This document shows, piece after piece, positions 33,774-36,939 of a DNA stretch of 36,939 nt (its first letter is position 1; every line of letters begins with the position of its first letter). Source of the stretch: an uncultured Prevotella sp. GTDB lineage: Bacteria > Bacteroidota > Bacteroidia > Bacteroidales > Bacteroidaceae. The DNA is taken from assembly GCA_900557255.1 (NCBI GenBank), contig USSA01000007.1:1-36939 (forward strand), given 5' to 3'. Position numbers and translations under genes: made by a program. Below the pieces are notes generated by a model. The model did no database searches and was not told where the DNA came from. It saw nothing but the letters and a program-made list of their open reading frames with translations.

Positions 33774-33836
33774 TAAGGGATTAGAATTTAAGATGTTTGA
33801 AAAATATAAGTTATGAGAGACTATTAAAAAGCAAAG

Positions 33837-34055
33837 ATGAGACATAATTATAAATTTCAGCCTGTTTCTAGAAAAAGAATTAAAGCATTGACTCTGCATC
33901 AGTTTAGAAATAACGACTTTGGCCATGCTTTGGAAAAAGTGCGTTATAGTCGGGAAAAACTACAAAGTCGTGGTGATGAAGATGAAAGTGGTAAAGTCCC
34001 AATGGATTCTTTGAAAGATAATGTAAAATGTAAAGGGGTTATTATTGTTCCTTAG
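33837..34055 (+). CDS. Small basic protein of unknown function, copy 2
   Basis: 72 aa, a shorter relative of the gene at 31874. It keeps HALEKVRY, LQSRGDED and KVPMDSL but ends earlier. No domain is recognised. It lies 63 bp after protein B and 40 bp before the membrane protein, in the same order as copy 1. Confidence 0.6.
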   Translation: MRHNYKFQPVSRKRIKALTLHQFRNNDFGHALEKVRYSREKLQSRGDEDESGKVPMDSLKDNVKCKGVIIVP

Positions 34056-34095
34056 AGTTCTTGCCAATTGTAACGATAAGGGGTAGGGGTGCAAT

Positions 34096-34554
34096 ATGCA
34101 AATGATAAATAATATTCAAGATATTCGGAAAAAATATAACGAACGTATGAAAAATGCGGTCTTGTTTTCTGACAGAATATCGACTTATATTAGATATTTG
34201 GCAATTACAGGGTTAGGACTGATTTGGCTATTGGTTGAAAAAGGTGAGTATAAGTTGGATGAGTTGTTGCATAATCATTATGCACAAGTCATAATAATAT
34301 CTTGCTTGTTGGTTATACTTTTGGAACTTACTCATTTGATTCTGAATGTTATTGTGAATCTATTGTATGCAAGTTACAGGCTTAAAAAGCCATTATCATA
34401 TGTGGCCAGTCCTAAAAGAACTGAATATGTTGCAACAGATTTTCCGAAAGCGATAATAAAAGTAGAATGGGGACTTTGGTTCGCAAAGATACTTTGCCTA
34501 ATCGTGGCTTTGTTTTTCTTTGTATGTTGTTTGTTAGTAAAAATGTTTAGCTAA
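34096..34554 (+). CDS. Three-helix membrane protein, intact copy
   Basis: 152 aa. Hydrophobic segments are at about 33 to 48, 61 to 88 and 126 to 150. No domain is recognised. A second Met at 34102 aligns with the start of the pseudogene copy and may be the true start. The order small gene, membrane gene, SUMF1 gene is found twice. The protein could anchor or export the linked SUMF1-fold protein, but no partner is proven. Confidence 0.75.
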   Translation: MQMINNIQDIRKKYNERMKNAVLFSDRISTYIRYLAITGLGLIWLLVEKGEYKLDELLHNHYAQVIIISCLLVILLELTHLILNVIVNLLYASYRLKKPLSYVASPKRTEYVATDFPKAIIKVEWGLWFAKILCLIVALFFFVCCLLVKMFS

Positions 34555-34688
34555 AGAATGAAATATATTACTTTTATAGTAGGGAAAATAATGAAAGCAT
34601 TTACATTCTTTGTATTATTGCTTTTTTCCATTTCGGTTTGTTCACAGGAATTACATGTAAAATCCTTTGGAATTGCAGAAAGCGACCT
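34191..34688 (+). repeat. Tandem duplication, unit 2
   Basis: Second copy of the block at 32213 to 32710. This copy keeps an open membrane-protein frame and leads into protein C, whose first 50 codons match protein B closely, while the rest of B and C differ in domain content. Confidence 0.8.
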
Positions 34689-36213
34689 TTCTGCCCAAAT
34701 TCAATCTCGCAAAGATTTGAACGACAAGAATTGTGCATTGGTGAAAGTAGGCATTGGATTGCAAGGTGTGCAATTTGAAGGGAATGTTGTAGGGCAGGTT
34801 GTAAATAATGTGGGTGAATATTGGGTATATATGCCACAAGGCAGCCGTATGCTGAAAGTTAAGCATCCATATTATCCTCCGATAATTGTTACATTTGCAA
34901 ACTATAGCATGGAGAAGTTGGAGAGTAATAGAACTTATGAATTAATGCTAACTGTTTCCGGTGGAATTCAATCCAGCCAAACACAAACTCTTACGATTAA
35001 ATATACTCCAATAGAAGCTACGGTTCTAGTGGATAATAAACGAATAAAGGGTAGTGATGGAGTCGCAATGGCAAATTTTCCTATAGGTCAGCATTCTTTT
35101 GTTGTATTTTGTGACGGCTATGAATCTGAGGAGGGTATGGTGAAATTGAAGGCTTCTGCTCCAAGTAATCTTCAGATAACATTGTCAAAAGAAGCAAAAA
35201 CTGCTCTTGCATCTACAATGGGTAAGGAAGCTACAAATCAAAATTCTGTCAATTCGCAAAATGTAAAATTCTTTGGCAAGGTTGTAGATGTTAATGGTGA
35301 GCCAATTATTGGTGCCGCAATTAAAGAAAATGGGACGGACAATTGGGCGATAACAGATATGGAAGGAAACTTCTTTATTGATGCTAAATCACCAACAGTA
35401 ACTATAACTGTATTATATGTTGGGTGGCAATCTAAGCAAGTAGAACTAACCGCAGGACATAAAGAACAAATAACTTTAATAGAGAATAAAAAGAAAGAAT
35501 CTGAAACGGCAAATTCTATTTCAATTCCAGTAAAAGATGGCATTAACATAGAGATGATAAAGGTTGAGGCTGGTACGTTTATGATGGGGGCAACAAAAGA
35601 GGTAAAAGAACCTTATAAAATTGAACTTCCTGCACATGAGGTTTTGTTGACAGAAGATTATTATATAGGTAAATATGAAGTGACACAAGCTTTATGGAAT
35701 GTAGTGATGGATAGTAAACATTCAACAAATGATGGAGACCTGTTACCCAAAAATTATGTAAGTTGGAATGATTGTCAAGAGTTTATTGAAAAACTGAATA
35801 AAATAACAGGATTAAAATTTCGTTTACCAACCGAAGCGGAATGGGAATATGCTGCTCGTGGAGGCAAAAAAAGTAAAAGATACCTTTATAGTGGGAGTAA
35901 TAATGTTTTGGATGTAGCTTGGTATGATGGTAATAGTTCAAATAAAAGACATCCTGTTGGCACTAAACAGGCGAACGAATTAGGTATTTTTGATATGGGA
36001 GGGAATGTTTCGGAGTGGTGTCAAGATTTGTGGGGACAATATCAGAATGATTCTCAAATTAATCCTCTTGGCTCTTCTGCTGGTACTAAGCACGTACTTC
36101 GTGGTGGAAACTATTTTTTTGATATTAGGATTTGCTATTTATCTTATCGTATGTTTGCAGAATCTAATTATAAAGATGCATCCGTTGGGTTTCGCTTAGC
36201 CCTTTCTGAATAA
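34558..36213 (+). CDS. Exported SUMF1-fold protein C with PEGA and carboxypeptidase-regulatory-like domains
   Basis: 551 aa. The signal peptide ends near residue 29. The shared N-terminal domain spans 30 to 131. A PEGA-like domain (about 143 to 210) contains IEATVLVDNKRI and FPIGQHSFVVFCDGY. A carboxypeptidase-regulatory-like beta domain (about 238 to 308) has GKVVDVNGEPIIGAAI and ITDMEGNFFI. The FGE-sulfatase domain follows (about 325 to 551), with FRLPTEAEWEYAARGG and GNVSEWCQD. Two beta domains between the N-terminal and SUMF1 domains make it a longer, modular relative of A and B. It starts 3 bp after the membrane protein. Confidence 0.85.
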   Translation: MKYITFIVGKIMKAFTFFVLLLFSISVCSQELHVKSFGIAESDLSAQIQSRKDLNDKNCALVKVGIGLQGVQFEGNVVGQVVNNVGEYWVYMPQGSRMLKVKHPYYPPIIVTFANYSMEKLESNRTYELMLTVSGGIQSSQTQTLTIKYTPIEATVLVDNKRIKGSDGVAMANFPIGQHSFVVFCDGYESEEGMVKLKASAPSNLQITLSKEAKTALASTMGKEATNQNSVNSQNVKFFGKVVDVNGEPIIGAAIKENGTDNWAITDMEGNFFIDAKSPTVTITVLYVGWQSKQVELTAGHKEQITLIENKKKESETANSISIPVKDGINIEMIKVEAGTFMMGATKEVKEPYKIELPAHEVLLTEDYYIGKYEVTQALWNVVMDSKHSTNDGDLLPKNYVSWNDCQEFIEKLNKITGLKFRLPTEAEWEYAARGGKKSKRYLYSGSNNVLDVAWYDGNSSNKRHPVGTKQANELGIFDMGGNVSEWCQDLWGQYQNDSQINPLGSSAGTKHVLRGGNYFFDIRICYLSYRMFAESNYKDASVGFRLALSE

Positions 36214-36229
36214 TTTAAAATAAAGACTT

Positions 36230-36898
36230 ATGAGACGATATTTGTTGATAATTATTTTATTTTTATTCTTAATACCATCAAGCTTTGCTCAAAAGCTGAA
36301 GGTTGAATCTTTCGCCATTTCTGAGGGTGACTTATCGGCAGTAACTCCTGCAAGGCTAGATGAAAATGATAGAAATTGTGCTTTGATAAAGGTCGGAATA
36401 GCTCTTGATGGAGTACAGTTTGAGGGTAATGTCATGGGAAATGTGATACCGAAGTTAGGGGAATATTGGGTATATATGCCACAAGGTAATTCTATGTTAC
36501 GTATTTCGCATAAAGACTATACGCCAATCATGATAAATTTCTATGATTATGGAATAGGAAAGCTGGAAAGTGGAAAAACGTATATACTTACTTTGGCTAA
36601 ACCTAATAATGCTACTGGTCAAAAGTATTCCCAAAAGCAAACTCGGATGTATAATGTAATAGTAGAGAGTAGCTTAAAGACAACATTGTTTGGTGGATAC
36701 CCAAGCCCTTTGAAAGGGTTAAAGGCTTATGTAAATAAAAATGGCAGTTCTTACGAATATGTGGTAGATGCTAACAAAGGTTCTGATTCCTGGTTGGATA
36801 ATAAAGGGCAGTATAAAATACCAATTCCTGCAGCTGTCGGTGACAAGTTGACAATAGAATGTTATGGATACCAAACTGCAACTATGAGCCCACTTTAA
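36230..36898 (+). CDS. Exported protein D: shared N-terminal domain without SUMF1 domain
   Basis: 222 aa. The signal peptide ends near residue 20 (SSFAQ). The shared domain (21 to 125, SEGDLSAVTPARLDENDRNC and EYWVYMPQGNSMLRI) is closer to protein A than to B or C. The last 95 residues are beta-rich (MYNVIVESSL, GLKAYVNKNG, YKIPIPAAVGDKLTIECYGY), like a carboxypeptidase-regulatory-like or PEGA-type domain, and the gene ends in TAA with no FGE domain. It may be a cofactor that pairs with A to C, or a truncated relative. Confidence 0.75.
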   Translation: MRRYLLIIILFLFLIPSSFAQKLKVESFAISEGDLSAVTPARLDENDRNCALIKVGIALDGVQFEGNVMGNVIPKLGEYWVYMPQGNSMLRISHKDYTPIMINFYDYGIGKLESGKTYILTLAKPNNATGQKYSQKQTRMYNVIVESSLKTTLFGGYPSPLKGLKAYVNKNGSSYEYVVDANKGSDSWLDNKGQYKIPIPAAVGDKLTIECYGYQTATMSPL

Positions 36899-36922
36899 AA
36901 AAGGGCATAGTTTGAATCCAGC

Positions 36923-36939
36923 ATGACCAGTGTGGTCAT
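36923..36939. repeat. Perfect inverted repeat at the right edge
   Basis: ATGACCA, GTG, TGGTCAT forms a 7-bp perfect inverted repeat with a 3-nt loop, 25 bp after the stop of protein D. It ends exactly at the window edge, so its full extent and any T-tract are unknown. An operon terminator or a protein-binding site are both possible. Confidence 0.35.

Noticed and set aside
30668..36213. Proteins A to C as true formylglycine-generating enzymes
   Set aside because: The C-terminal Cys arrangement differs among the three and does not keep the paired active-site cysteines. There is no sulfatase gene nearby, so a binding role is more likely.
1..36939. CRISPR array, rRNA or tRNA genes
   Set aside because: No regularly spaced identical repeats with unique spacers were seen. 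No cloverleaf-like or rRNA-like sequence was recognised, including in the gap next to the integrase, where a tRNA attachment site might be expected.

Overview
The window looks like part of a Bacteroidales genome, most likely Prevotella/Segatella or Bacteroides. The reasons are the Tra proteins (DUF4133, DUF4134, TraJ/K/L/M/N of the CTnDOT type), an UpxY/NusG-like antiterminator, promoters with the Bacteroidetes -7 box TAnnTTTG, and periplasmic SUMF1-fold proteins of the kind common in that group. It has two halves. Positions 1 to about 25.9 kb are one end of an integrative conjugative element (ICE). Positions 26.06 to 36.9 kb are a long co-directional operon that encodes a signalling or conflict-like system. 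No rRNA, tRNA or CRISPR array was seen. ICE half: almost everything is on the minus strand. Read in the direction of transcription from the integrase inward, it has a tyrosine recombinase with an unusual four-fold N-terminal arm-binding region, a cysteine-rich unknown gene whose start is out of frame by one A in a homopolymer, an excisionase-like HTH protein, a RepA-like ATPase, and a CHC2/TOPRIM primase. An AbiEi/AbiEii pair and a plus-strand HigB/HigA pair (antitoxin fused to an ImmA/IrrE-like metalloprotease domain) are the cargo. The transfer operon follows: a membrane protein, two DUF4134 proteins (TraE and a paralog), TraF, a small lipoprotein, TraG (VirB4 ATPase), three exported proteins of unknown function in the TraH/TraI slot, TraJ, TraK, TraL, TraM, TraN, a VirD4-like coupling protein and a lysozyme-like protein. 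No relaxase is present in the window; it is probably further left. Repeats sit at the expected control points: six TTTGTTA motifs upstream of the integrase, two 46-bp direct repeats between the primase and RepA-like genes, three TTGAYAGT repeats upstream of the HTH gene, and a palindrome over the HigBA promoter. Signalling half: an UpxY-like antiterminator is followed, with gaps of a few bases or overlaps, by a stand-alone LytTR regulator, a membrane FHA protein with a zinc ribbon, an exported caspase-fold protease with a Ca-binding-type loop, a zinc-ribbon/FHA protein, a transmembrane Ser/Thr kinase with a MORN-like extracytoplasmic tail, and four exported proteins (A to D) that share an N-terminal domain. 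A to C end in an FGE-sulfatase (SUMF1) domain. Small proteins are interspersed, in two copies through a tandem duplication whose first copy is broken by a frameshift and a nonsense codon. The C-terminal segment of protein A has the residue and codon pattern of a diversity-generating-retroelement variable region, although no reverse transcriptase or template repeat is in the window. A working model is that exported sensors bind something at the cell surface, and the kinase and FHA proteins relay this by phospho-threonine recognition. The caspase and the LytTR/UpxY regulators would then be the output and control. This model is inference; the parts list is what the sequence shows.
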